This document shows positions 23,102 to 35,631 of a stretch of 64,000 nucleotides of DNA, one piece after another (position 1 is the first letter of the stretch; each line of letters starts with the position of its first letter). The notes beneath the pieces were generated by a model that saw only the letters and a list, made by a program, of their open reading frames with translations, made no database searches and was not told where the DNA came from. The position numbers and the translations under genes were made by a program. This DNA comes from Bombardia bombarda (Eukaryota; Ascomycota; Sordariomycetes; Sordariales; Lasiosphaeriaceae), in the NCBI GenBank assembly GCA_030512295.1, contig JAULSR010000002.1, forward strand, positions 8,680,001 through 8,744,000, written 5' to 3'.

Positions 23102-25092
23102 TCACCTAGGACCCCCTTCAGACCCTGGCGGCGGTCCCCTGGGGTCGTTTACCCAGCCAGTTTCGTAAGGAGCTCTGCCATAAGGCAAGTATGGGCTGCC
23201 GGATTGTGTTTGTCCCTGCTGTGCCTGCGAAGGAAGAGGAGGTGGGTGTGGTGCGCTGGCAGCCCCAGGGCCCGGTCCCTGGGACTGTTCTGACATGCTG
23301 AGTGTGTGTTGATCGAACCGAAGAGGGGGCAGTCTTGCTGATCCAGGAGAGCCAGAAAGCAGCGGTGGCTGGCTGACTCCGTACCCCGGATGGGGAATTG
23401 GCGGTAGAGAGGTAGGTGTGTTGGGACCGTACGACGCTATCGACAGCTGGGGCTCGGATTCCGTTCGTCTCCGCCTTGTGGGTGGCTCCAGCATAGACGG
23501 ATCGCCATAGGGGCTCGGAGGTGGGTGAGGGTGAGGATGCGCATGGGAGTGGGATTGGGCGTGGGGGGAGAAGGCATGTTGGTGTGGATGTTGATGTTGA
23601 TGCTGCTGTTGCTGCAGCTGTTGATGCGGAAGCGACAATGGCACATCATGGGGACTGGTTTCCGGTGCTGCAAAAGACCTCACGCTCCTCGACGAAGCTG
23701 GACTCGTCGCCCCTCGATCGGCCCACTCGCTAAGCCCAGGTGTTCGAGCGACAATGTCTCGTAGGCGGTTTCTCTCGTTTCGATAAAAGTCACGCTCTGC
23801 CTGCAACTCGTGGTTTCGCTCTTCAAGCTCTTCAATCTTTCTCTCCAAGTCCCGGTTCTGGTTCTCCAACTTTTGCATACCCTGTTGTTGCTCCTTCTCC
23901 TTCTCCTTCTTCCGCTGCCTGAACCGCGCAGAAGCCCCTGCGTTTCGCTGCCTCTTTTCGTCTGCCTGCTTCGACGCCTGGTGAACGTCCACCGGAACAA
24001 CAATCTCTTCTCCGTGCGTTGGCGTAATGGTAAGGAGATGTTGGTGGCCCTCGGTCATCTGGAGGCCCCTCGACCCGGAGCTTCCAGACGACATTGAGCC
24101 GAGGTATCCAGATCCCCCCATCCCCTGTCCCCGAGAAGCCCGGAGGCAGCAAGGCCACCTCTCCCAGCCTTGACTGAACTTGAAAACGGCGAAGTTGAAG
24201 AGTATACGGTAGGCCTCCCGCCCAGTTCGCGGCTCAGTTTGCTCGGCGGTAGCGGCTCCTTTGGAGAACCCGAAGGATGTCCGTGGCTCAAGGATGGTTG
24301 TGAAAGAGACCTGGAAAGCCCCGAGCTTGGTCGAGGAGGCGGCGGCGGCGGAGGCGGCGGCGCAGCTTGGCCCTGTCCCTGGATCGGGCTAGGATATTGG
24401 TGCGACCCTACCAAGGCGTGCGAACCGCCAAGAGGGGAAACTTCGTGTGGCGGCATGTTTCTCGAGGCATGGGGCGGCAAACCTGTTGCAAGATGTTGTG
24501 TGTCCACCGACCTTAGAGAAGCTGCGCGACCCAAGCTGCTTGTTCTTGGAGACTTTGGTGTAAGGATTCGTCTCGTCGCGGTAAGAGGATAGGGGTGAAC
24601 GGCTGAAGGAGAGCCGCGATCCGAAGATGGGGGTGGTGCTGGTGGTGCTTGTGTGGCCGAACTTGACGGAATCATCGGGTTGCCTAGCTGCTGTGGTGTG
24701 ACTGCGCCCTGTCTCTGGAACCCGTAGTGACGAGGAGGAGAGCCCCCCCTTCCCCCGTAGTGTCCTGACCCCATCTCAGCCCGGGGACTTCCTTCTCTGG
24801 TGGGAGGTCGTGAAAGAGACGGAGCTGACCCGGCCAGATTTGCTCGCGAATCGGGTGGGTTGAGAATGTTGTGAACACCGGATGTCCTGTTCCCAAGCTG
24901 CTGTTGATTCCTTCCATCCCACTCGTTTACTGGAAAGCCTCCATGTTCATGATGAGGTGGTGGTTGAGGGTGCGGCTCATCTTGACGCCTGGGATTTCGC
25001 TGTTGGTAGGGAGGGGATGATGCAGAGTCTTTTGCTGAGGACTGCGAGGAACGGCGAGACGCAGGACGAGGCGCAGGTCCCCTCTGCGACAT
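23102..25092 (-). CDS. bZIP transcription factor
   Basis: DNA-binding regulator. The basic region is unmistakable near 23890-23970: ADEKRQRNAGASARFRQRKK, with the N-x7-R signature, followed by a leucine-zipper-like heptad stretch (LENQNRDLERKIEELEER). A basic extension, FYRNERNRLRDIV, comes after it. The N-terminal 300 residues and the C-terminal third are disordered, rich in Pro, Ser, Gln and His. Two open frames must be joined near 24110-24180. One option is a 50-nt intron from a weak GTCAAG donor to a GGGACAG acceptor, which keeps phase. The other is a missing base in the C6 run at 24114-24119 (plus strand). The ATG at 25092 is the first in frame. In-frame codons continue upstream to about 25164, where a CCACAG acceptor occurs, so an upstream coding exon is possible. 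Target genes unknown. Confidence 0.82.
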
Positions 25093-25561
25093 CGAGACCT
25101 GTTCCCCTTCGCACTGGTAGTCTTGAGGACCGTGACATTGACGACTGTACCAACTTCCCGACGCCTGTGGACAAGGTTCTGCCCTAGAGTCAGCCCCCGG
25201 TATCCCGTTCCCGGCGAGGCCTGCTCCTTGGAGCTCTGGACGGCAGGCACCTGACGTTGACAGCTCCGAGGGGCGCCTTCGCGCTGGATATTGGGGATAC
25301 CGAATAAGAGATTGGACCGCCAGGCTGATGGCTGATGAACAGCGTCAGGAAAGCTATCTGCTGGTCCGTCGTTATGTCGTCGATGAGGGACCACTGGCGT
25401 CCAGTTAGGGTGTGTGACGAGCTCTTTATGCCGCAGAGAGGCGTGGCACCCCGGAGTCGGAATATGAATGGCTTAGAGCCACGTCTGGAGGGAAGGAGAG
25501 GATACCGATGGTTGTTCAGTATCGCTGACTTTTGAGGCGGCGGCGGCGGCGGCGGCGGCAA
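25093..25561 (-). other. Possible 5' exon(s) or leader of the bZIP gene
   Basis: A frame from 25561 starts with Met and eight Pro codons made by a (GGC)8 repeat (plus strand, about 25536-25559) and stays open to 25190. A second frame, open down from 25394, overlaps it. A plausible intron has a CTGACT branch and CCACAG acceptor ending at 25165, which opens directly into the bZIP frame. This could be coding exon(s) or a transcribed leader with an upstream reading frame; the sequence does not decide. Confidence 0.35.
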
Positions 25562-28500
25562 TGGAGACTCAATGGGAAACTGTAATAGGTATGTACGTGT
25601 CCCGGGCCAGAGCTACAGACGTGTTGGTCTACGTCAGGTCGAGCTTCTCACAGCAAGCGTGGGGAAGTATGGAACCAGAAGAAAGGCGACCGTTCAAGCT
25701 GCTCGACGGGTAGCCACGCAGGGACTTAAGTTACTTGGATTAGACAGCAACGGTGGCGGGTGAGTCGACGAGCTTAGCTGAGCATGGGTGGATGACGGGC
25801 GCAAAGGGGCAGTGGGTAATGGACCGAGAAATAGTTGTAGTGGTCGGCGGTGGGATGAGATGCAGCAAAAGCGGACCAGTCATGATCCCCAGGAGTAGTA
25901 TCGGGCACTGAATGGCTACGGAAGACCTAGAGCGCTAGGAGGTCTTGCCGCTTGAATGGGTAAACGTCTGCCAGACACACGCCAGAAAGAGAATACTCTT
26001 TTTTGCCTTCCTCGTAATCTTAGTTCGAATCATCAACAGGTAGCTTGATGATGGGAGATCAGAGAACGACAGAGTAGACAGGAGTCGATGCTGTCAGGCT
26101 TGGAGCTGCTATCAGTTACCCTATGTATCGCGCGAGATTTCAGCCGACAGTTCTGGCGATGGTTCTGGCGTGAGATTCCTATAATAGTGCCAGAACCCCC
26201 AGTTACCATGTCTGGGCCACTGTTACCTCTAAAACGAAGAAGGACTGAAGTCGAAGGTCGGTAGGCTCTAGACTAGAAAGATTTGATGTACAACCTTGTA
26301 GTGTAAGCTCCACCTACACACAGTAGGTTTGCCGTTGCCGCCAACCTACAGAGACAGCACACCTTTAAAGCCCACCACCACGGCTTCCTTGACCCATGCC
26401 ATGCTTGCCCTCCCCGTTGTGTCCATGCCAGCTATTCCTTATCTGACTGAGTACCAGCTGGTACTAGCCAGGTCATCAGCGTGGAGCATAGAGCAAAGAG
26501 CATGGGGAGCATGGGGGATGGTGGATGGATGGGTGGATGGTCAGCAGTTGGAGTGGCAGCGGCCGGGGTACAGCAAAAGGCCAGGGGGGCCATGCGTGCT
26601 GTTCTGGTGCTAAGACCTCGACAGGGCTTAGGTAGACGCTTCTTTCTCGTGAAATTGGTTGGGCCCAGAGCTGGTCCCTGTCCCCTCCCTCCCTGCTTAG
26701 TCTTTGCTTTTGGTATTTCTTTTTTTCTCTTGGTCCATGAAGAAAAAGGCAAACGGGTGTGGCCAACGGTTTTGGGTGTGAACGGAAAACGTAACCAGAA
26801 GTGCCAAACTATCCCGTTGAGCTTGCGTGATTCCCACCTGGATGAGTGAGGTCCGGGACCTTGCACTTTACCCCTTGCCAATTACGACCCGAAGAAGCGG
26901 CCCCGAGCGACTGGATTCGTGGCTCGCGTGACTGACAACCTTGTAAGCCCTGCTAATTCCCAGGCTAGTACAAAAGGGGCAAGTCGGACAAACCGCCCAG
27001 CAAATACTGTGTAAGAGAACCTACAACATAACCAGTTCTTTTGTTCATGGTGGCCACATGCTTGCGATATAGAGATGGGACTCAAAGTGTTATGACAAAC
27101 TTTTCTTGTGAAGCCCGCGGCACAAATACGGTAAGAAGGAAAGGCGTCAAGATCCGAGAAATAGCAGTCAACTAATACAAACACCGTGTGCCGGCTGTTG
27201 GGCTGTTGGCACAGCAGTTGCCGGGATTGGGAGAGGCAATAGGCTTGTTCTGACGTGTAAAGCCGTAACGGGTTTGGCCATGTACGTACGGAATACTCCT
27301 AGTGCTCAGTAAATACCACTATGCAATTATTAACACTCTTCTTAGTACATGTACCGGTATGATACTCTGGGGAAATTAGTGTACAGATCCTGATACGTCA
27401 GCGCATGTTGTCAAGAGAAAGATTGTGTGATTGTTGTCGTTGACGATGATGCTGAGGAGCTAAACCGGCCAATAGGGAGCCAAGCTTCTTTTCTTCTCAT
27501 ATTAGATAGGAAATTCGTGTAAAGCTATTGTTGTTCAATCTGGAGGTTCCACATTGGTTGGGCTTAAATTGACTCGGGTGCCAACTGCCAGCCCATAATG
27601 ACACTGCTAGTTTGTATGAGGAGGATAGCAGCAATGAGTGGCTGAAGATCTGACAGAAAAAGCCGTGCTGATCCCTGAAGGTTAGCGAGGTAATATGATG
27701 AGATCTAAATCATGTCATAGCAATCAATGCAAAGATCGACATAGCTCACCGGCCGATCTGGGGTCGGCAAGCTCGAAGAACGGCCATGGCATGGCACGAC
27801 AGAAATCCAGCATAGGATGGCGAGGGTAGTTTTAGGGCTCCAATGGCTCGCTCGCCCCAACAAGCCAGCGCAGCTTGGTAGCCAGCCAGCACATGCCGGG
27901 ACGACTAGGTAGGCATCAGTCTGTTGACGCGACCTTATGTGAGCCTTTCAGGCTAGCAGCCGGCGCTTGAAATGCTCGTCATTTAAGGCGCAGCAGGCTT
28001 TTTGTCGTCTAATCTCGTCGTGATGGTATCAGCCACTGATCCAAGATAAACCCGAGACCCCGTTTGGCTTCTGCCAGTCTGCCCAGCGTCGCCTCTGTCT
28101 TCAGCCCAGGCTTTGGCGATGGATCGGCCCCTGGAAGACTGGTGAATTTCACCAAGGGCTATGACTTCCATCGACAGGTGTGGGGGACAGTGGATGGTGA
28201 ACGATGGACGATTGACGGTGGACAGCGGTTATTAGTGTCAGTGAGGCCAGTTTCCATCCTGTATATATGAAGTGAGTGTGCCTAATCGAGTTGTCCGACA
28301 TCTGGAGATTTCTCCATGCCAGATTGCAAGCAGGAACCAAGCCGACTGAACAGTCACTCTATGTATAGATCGCTGAGACACGCATCTTGGGCATCATATT
28401 CTTGACTCTCGAGCGCCATTTGGAGAGCCTGCTAGCTTGCCTGACCTGACTTGAGCACAGTAGGGTGGACTCGTCCAGTAGAGCAGCAACGGGGTCCCAG

Positions 28501-31500
28501 CAATCGAGCCCTGCAAGCGGGACTGGTGTTGGTGTTCTGACTGGTTGCGGCTGGGTAGAACTACCAGTAGACTGTACACTATAGACCGGGATACGGATAC
28601 ACGTCTAGATGTTGTGTACTGTGCTGGACTGAAGCACTGTAACTAGGGTAGGATACATGCATGCATGGGATGGACTTCCAGGTTGTTGGAACTCGGAGCC
28701 AGCCAGTCGACTGTTGGTGTGGATGCCGCCGTGTCCACCACTATGCTAGGTAGGCTGTCTCTGCCGTTCAGGGAGGTTGTGGTCGTGCTGTATATACCTG
28801 TGTATAAAATATAACGTGGGATGTCCAGAACGTGCAGGTCATCTCAATCGATATTGGCCGTTTTCATGATCCTTGGTGCAATCGAAGCCAATGGAAGCAA
28901 TCTGTAGCTCAACAGGAGCAAGAAGGAATGGAAGAAGGGAACTACCTTATCCGTTAGGTAGCCGAGCCTGACGAACGAAGGTACCAGTAGGAAGGAAGAG
29001 GTTTGGAATCTTACCAGGTATCCCATATGGGCAGGAGCAGCCAGCCCAGTGGAGAGCGGTGAAAGGACCACGAACGTCGAGGTCAGTCGGGAATGGAAGT
29101 TACCCGTAGCGGGCTCGAATTGGAGACCGGGATGCCACCTAGGTGTGGATCTGGACTGTGCTGCGCCTTCCCTTCCACCGTTCGCGCCTTCTCGAGCAAT
29201 TCCATTTGTTACAAACTTAGCTGCCCCGAGGCCTGAGGTGCAGGGACGACGGTGTGGGCGAAATGGGACTAGCGCCTTCCGCCAGAGCGTTTTGGCAGGC
29301 CTAGGATATCGACGCTGCCCAGGCAGTCTTCCATTGCCCTCGTGGAAAACGGAAGCACCCTAGTCTAGTCCCAGCAACGTCACTGTTGTTTGCTGTCTGC
29401 TTGCTGCTGGCTGTCACCGGCTTCCAGGACTAGGTACCTACCGTTAGGTGATCATTCTCCAACCGCGCGGTCCTCAGCTCTGTGGATCAACTCCACTGCC
29501 AACACACACCGCGTCTGTCTGGTGACGGGAGTTATGTAGCATTTGCAGCTGCGAGTGTTGTCATTCTATTCCTAGATAGGATACATATTGACAGCTTAGC
29601 CGAGAACCGGCCAGCAACATGCTAGGCGCTCCAGTCGAGTTGCATCATGGAGAGAGACCCTTGCAATTCATCAAACAAGCGCGCCAGGCCAAGTTAGCTC
29701 TTTCGAAATTGAGACTCCAGATTCTTAAAACCGTATAAATGGCGATTAAATTTGCCATAGGCACTATTCTCGTGCAAATATACGGATGTACGGGCTGATG
29801 CACGGTGGGACGATCTGGGAAGTGTACCATGATGTACCATCGAATTCAGTAGTGGCGGCCGCGTCTAGGTAGCTGTTCTTAGTGTCCTCGTGTGCTGTGT
29901 TAGCGTACGGCCAAAGGGACTTGACAATCTTGGAAGTATCTGGAGGTGCCTAGCAAGCCGGTAATTGGAACTTTCCATTGGAAGCTTGCAAGCCTGCCAT
30001 CCTGTTATTCGTGAGTCTAACTTTTGTGGCGCGAAGATTCCATGTCCTCTCAACTTCCACATGAAACCAGCAAATACACTAGGGAGGTGCCCACAATCAC
30101 GCTGCATCTGTCAACCAGGGGTGTCTCTTCATTGAAGCTCTGTATCTGGCAAACAGCCTGTGATTACTGCTCCTTTCGGCCACATGTTCGACGATCACAA
30201 CGATCCAGATCAACGGTGTTCCCTCGTCAGATATATGCATGGATATATGCATACTACTGTGTAAGGTCTGTTGTGTAGTGTATATTTGTACTTTCCCGTG
30301 CGTTTTGCTACCTTAACGTATCTAGGTACGTAATTCGATACCCAGGGAAGGTGCGACTGGCTGCAAACAACACGGGCAACCCCAGGCTCGTTCGTCACTT
30401 CCATATCCATGGGATGAAGGCAGGGCGGCGGCGAGGACGGATACCTACGGTGTACAACGTACCCGACCTCTGGCCATCAAATTTGCAGAAACTTCCCTGC
30501 TCTTCTTCTCTTGGAAACATGCTCTTGTTGCATTGACGCCCAAAATTCTGTCGCACTGCCCACGGTCAGATTTGGGCTGTCCTGCAGGTAAACTTGCAAT
30601 TTGGCGCATGCACGGACACTGGCGTGGCTCCTGCTGATCCGAGCCATCCCAGTCGGCTTCATTTGCAGTCGATGAGGTGAGCGGCCCTGGCTCCTCGATG
30701 TCTCGCCGCTGGGTGGTACCAGAGCTTTCCGAAAAGGGCCCGTTGCTCACTGCACTCACTTGAAGTTCCCAGATAGACAACAACCACCTAACCAAAACAG
30801 GCCTTCACATTCATCGAAGCCTAGCGAATGGCGGGAATAGGGCCGCTGCCGGCTGCCCTCTGCGGCCAGATACAGATATGCAGCCGCCTTGGCCAGCCAG
30901 CCAGGTTCAAACAACTTATTGACTCTTCAAATTAAATAAGCATTGAGAACAGACCGGGAAGTTTTCCTTTTTTACTTTTTTTCACAGGTGGGCTAATGAA
31001 GAAGTCTTCTCCGACGGTTCATACTAATTCTAGTGCCTAATGCGACGAGAGCTGACAGGGCAAACACGCAGGGCAATTAATGGGGATGCATGTACCTTGG
31101 CTTCCTGAAGTTACTGATGCCATCATCGTGCGACTCGATGATCTCCCCAAGAACGCAAGAAATTGCCAATTTTGAGCCACCATTCATACTTGCCGATAGT
31201 TACATAAGTGTACTGGTATTATCACAGATATCCCCGGGTATTTTCGTATCGGTACGCAGCTAATACTACACCATTCAGCCACGGTAATGCCGTTGAGTGC
31301 TTGCCAAAAAGCAATGTGCCAATGTCTTCGTTCGGAAAGCACTGAGACAGCCATTTAAACAAAAGACGAGCATCAGCAAGGACTTGAAGTCCGTATCGTG
31401 CGGGGGAATAGTTCAGGAGTCGGAACGCAAGCCGTCGTCCCAACCACACCCCTCCCCCTATCGGGTGGTAAGGTTAGGAATCACGTCACATATGGAAGGC

Positions 31501-34500
31501 GGGTCGGCAGACAAAACTCCCCGGTGATGTTTTTGTCTCGCATCCAACCGAAGAAATTGTCTCTCAGCCGGGACCTTCTCAGAGCTCTTGCAGTGCAGAT
31601 ATGCACCGAATGCACACACCGCAGGCAAAAGGGGAAGAACAAAAAAAGGAAAGAAAGACCATCCAAGTGTGAATAGCGGCTTACATTATACACGATTCGC
31701 TAGGATTCTTTCGATGGACATAAAGTCTATCCATTCACTTCCGATCGAAACATTGGCATCATTAGACACGAAATAAATAGAAACGATTATGCGAGATGAC
31801 GACCATGACAGGCCCGTCCCTCGCTCGTTCGTTACACGGCTTGCAACCAGAACAAAGCGAACACATACTGCCCAGCCAGTAGTGTAAATGAATCCCGTCG
31901 TCAGTCGACACCCTACGGATACCCAGGCTGAATTGACGAGACTAGATGGAGTATAGACATTGCTCCGCATGTCCGTGACCCGCAGGAGTCCACAGTAGCT
32001 TTGCAGCTTGCAGCTTTACTTTTAAAGACGTGGCACCCCGTCGCACATCATGGCAAAACACCACCGAGCCACCATGGGCTTTGGACCCGGGTAACAGTGC
32101 CATGTTAACCGAACTTGGACGACATGTTGTGCGTAGTCCCCTGATGATTGCACTAAAAGAGATGTCGGAAGCGGGAAGAGGATGCATGGAGATGATGGCA
32201 TGCAGGTCCCGCAGCAGACCAGGTCCAAAGGCACCTCATGCACCACTATTTGCGCTAAAAGTCATGGCCGGCATCCCTCCCTTGGTGCCCAGCCAGGTAG
32301 GCGTGGCATGCTTGTGCGTTTTGTTTATATTACGTAGGATTCATTATTTCTCGGAAGTCGACATCGGAAGCCGCAACAGCACAGCCCAGCAGTGAGGGAA
32401 AGAACTGACGACAGCCTGGCTACCTTAGCTCTCCGGGCTTGGCTACCCCTACTCGCGCGCACCACTGCACTACCTCCTTCCTAAGACAGGGAGGCAGCGA
32501 GCTTGGATGACACCTATGGGGACACGGACTTGGACTTGGACGGGGGCCGCCATCTCACAAAAGTCGCAATCAGATCGACCCTCAGCAATGACATCAATGG
32601 GACTGTACAGGGGCAGAGAAGAAGAGGACCTTCAGACACCCCATGAACTCAATCAACTCCCTTCTCAGGGGCGGGCGTCTAGCAGCAATACCAATTAGCA
32701 GCACATGACTTCAAGGAAAGACCGAAAAAGAAAACCGAGCAGATCAGAGGGTTTGAGCAATAAAATACGATGGTCTTTCATGAAAAAGTTCATTTACGTC
32801 AACGCTGAATGCCAACTACCTAAGATTTTATACCCAGGTATCAGGTTATCCGTATCTATATACAGGAACGGAAAAGAACGTGGGTGTCACCGGTGAACTG
32901 ATCATCATCAGCGCATCCCATTTGCTATCAGCACGGCTGGGAAGAAGACTCCTCAATATAGTTTCCGACAAGCCTTGGCTTGCGTTCGGGAAATAACTGG
33001 ATCTTCTTTCGGGTACTTCTTAAACCTTTCCTTCTGGCTCAGTGATCCGTATCTGCGATCCAGGTTTTGATTTTTCTTTTCAGCGAACGCCCTGGAGCGC
33101 CACCGACAAGTTCTACGTCCGAATCTGTACGAATAGAGAGATGGGCGTATGCAGGTAACCGTATTATTGCGCAGTAAGCAAATATACACGGCTAGTTGCA
33201 CGCCCTATAGCTAACCAAGATACCTGAGGTATGTACTGTACCACGTACTCTAGGTACCTCACACTTCTGAGAGTGGATGTCCGTTCATTCTCATCATTCT
33301 TTGCTCGTAGAGGTGCTCCGTGTCGCGGCGGAGGATGGTCAGAGCAAAAATACCGCCTCACATAAAAACTTTTGTGAGTGAGTCAACAAGTGACACACGG
33401 CGGCGGTCAAGGACAAGGCCGCTCCAAAAAAGAAATCAAGAAAACTTTCCCCCATCCCCGGATGCCCCCCTTCTGAACCCCCGAGCCCCCCGCGCAACCC
33501 CAAGGCGGATAGTGCATGCAGCGGCTGTCGATCATGTGTCTGGCTCCTCACTACCAGCGGAAACCCAGTCGGCCAGCCTTTCGCTGCTTCAGAGCACCCA
33601 CTCACCAGGCAGACGAAGTTACCGTTACTCTCATTGGGGAGCCTCTGTGGGGGATGTGCTCAATTTCGCTGCTGACCCATGTGTTATTGCAGCTACTCCA
33701 GGAGTTCAGAGACGGATTTCAAGATTCTATCCGCAAATTACAGCCCAAGCTGCTGCCCGAGTAATGTATTCAGATCATTACAGGTTACTAGCCGTCAGGA
33801 GTCTTTGTCTAGCTTCATCAAGTCATATCTTTATGGTTCTATCGTTTTTTTGCCGATATCATCACGACGGGTGTCTAAGCGTGGAAGGGCGCATGTCGCC
33901 CATTCGTTCCATTCTGTGGTCAGCTGATAGCTCAAATGCCGGTCTAAGGTTACAGTGAATGTCAACATCCACATAAAAGCAAAGAAAGGAGGAAAACATC
34001 TACCCAGGAAAAAAATGACAGGTGCTACGAAGTGTTACAAAGTGTAACGAAGTACAGCAAGAACCTTGGAAGTCAACACGGCAGTCCCAGTTCCACCTAG
34101 TGTCTCTCTACGAAAACCCCCGAAATATGTTCTATTAACAGGTATCCCCGGCATGGTCTCCATTGGGCATGAAGTATACGACTATTCCGTACACGGAGCT
34201 CACCGTCGTCCCTCTCTTCGACACATCACATACACTCACGCCGATCGGCGGCCGCTATTTCTGGGTCAGGCCGGCGGCGGATGGGGGGGCGTGTGTGAGG
34301 TGTGATTGCTGTTGCAAAAAGGAAACTCTCTCTCTCTCTTTTTCTATTTCAACATCATATCTGTCAGCGAAATAGACAAAGAAGAAATCCCCAATCGAAA
34401 AAAAAACATGGCATCAAGGCACGTGAGCTCATGGCGGTGAAGACGGAAATGTGACAAGTGATGAAGATGATGATGAGCCCAGACAGACGAAGTGATTTGG

Positions 34501-35631
34501 GTACCGGTCATTTTGTGGTAGGGGTTCTCCAAAAGTACAGTGCGCGATGGTGGGTGGACCCGCTGCCGCTGCCGCCGCCCACGGCCGTTGGCAGCGCAGC
34601 ACTGAGGTGGTTGCGGCAATTTACGGGTTGTGTATGTACAATGTTAGGGTCAGGTAGCGAGGGAGGGGGACACTCTCTTTTTTCCCCCGGCTCCCATGTG
34701 CCAGCGTTACTGCTTGCTGCCCGCCAGCTTGGAAACACTGTCTACCGTGTGAACTAACATTGATCTGAGATCGTTGCTCAATGCGCTCGCTACCATTGTG
34801 GCACATCCTTATTTTATTTTTGAATCGCAGAAGTACAACCGTGAGGTGGCTCAGGTACGGTAGGTGTTGTGCTCTGTAGTATTTTCCCGTTGTCTTTCTT
34901 CACTGGCTTGCGTCTGTCTGTCACGGGGAAGGAACGAGGGGCGGCCCTCAACCTCACACGACCTTCACTGCCCAAGGAATCGGGCAAGTAGGGAAGGTGC
35001 AGTCGGTACGTGGGCGACCTGCACCTACACTCTTATCACGGACCAAAGCTCCCACCGAAGCAGCGGCCCGTTTTCAAGACCTTTCCCCTCCATTTCCCCC
35101 CCTCCATCTTGCCGACGACAAATTCTCGGTCAATTGGCATGTCCTGGGCCCCGCCGCGAATGCTGCGGATCTAAGGGCCGTCTTCCGCTTCATCCGCCGC
35201 TTTCACCCGCTTCGGGACGCCGTGGGTGCCGTAGGCGCCGTACTAGTATGACGCGCGACTCCGTTCCGCGTGCGGTAGCTGCTAGATCCGACGTCGCTAC
35301 AGGTCAAAATCCAACGTAAATATGCTGCGCTTGCGGCCGCGGCCGCGAGCTGCTAGTCGCAACCTTTATCTACTCGTCTCAAGCACTTCCCGTAGTCGTA
35401 CACCATCTTCCCCCTCTTTTTAGTTGACGTTTTATATAAATTTGGCAAAAATTCAGAAGCAACCTGTTATCCTGACCTGTGCGAACAGTAGCAACAAAGA
35501 GCAACAACCGAGTGTGCGGCTTGAACCTAAATTTTGGTGCATTTAGACCTAGTATCCCACAGCCCAAAAGCCCCCTCATCCAGCGTCGCGCCGTTACCTC
35601 TCAGATACAAAGCACGCGTCTGCAAAAGACC
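25562..35631. other. Gene-free region of about 10 kb
   Basis: No gene could be supported on either strand. Open frames are short, overlap on both strands and show no domain, signal peptide or plausible intron chain; the longest (33320-33958, 212 codons) is unrecognised. No transposon ends, long terminal repeats or target-site duplications were seen. Short CTAGGTA-containing motifs recur (about 27905, 28747, 29432, 29865, 30322, 33252). The right end holds the promoter of the SMP-30 gene. The left end presumably holds a large control region or leader of the bZIP gene. Confidence 0.55.

Noticed and set aside
26012..26035. TTCGAATC sequence resembling a tRNA T-loop box
   Set aside because: The flanking bases do not pair as a T stem and no acceptor or anticodon arm can be drawn around it.
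33320..33958. 212-codon frame in the gene-free region
   Set aside because: No ATG context, domain, signal peptide or intron support; overlapped by other frames of similar quality. Could be revisited with transcript data.
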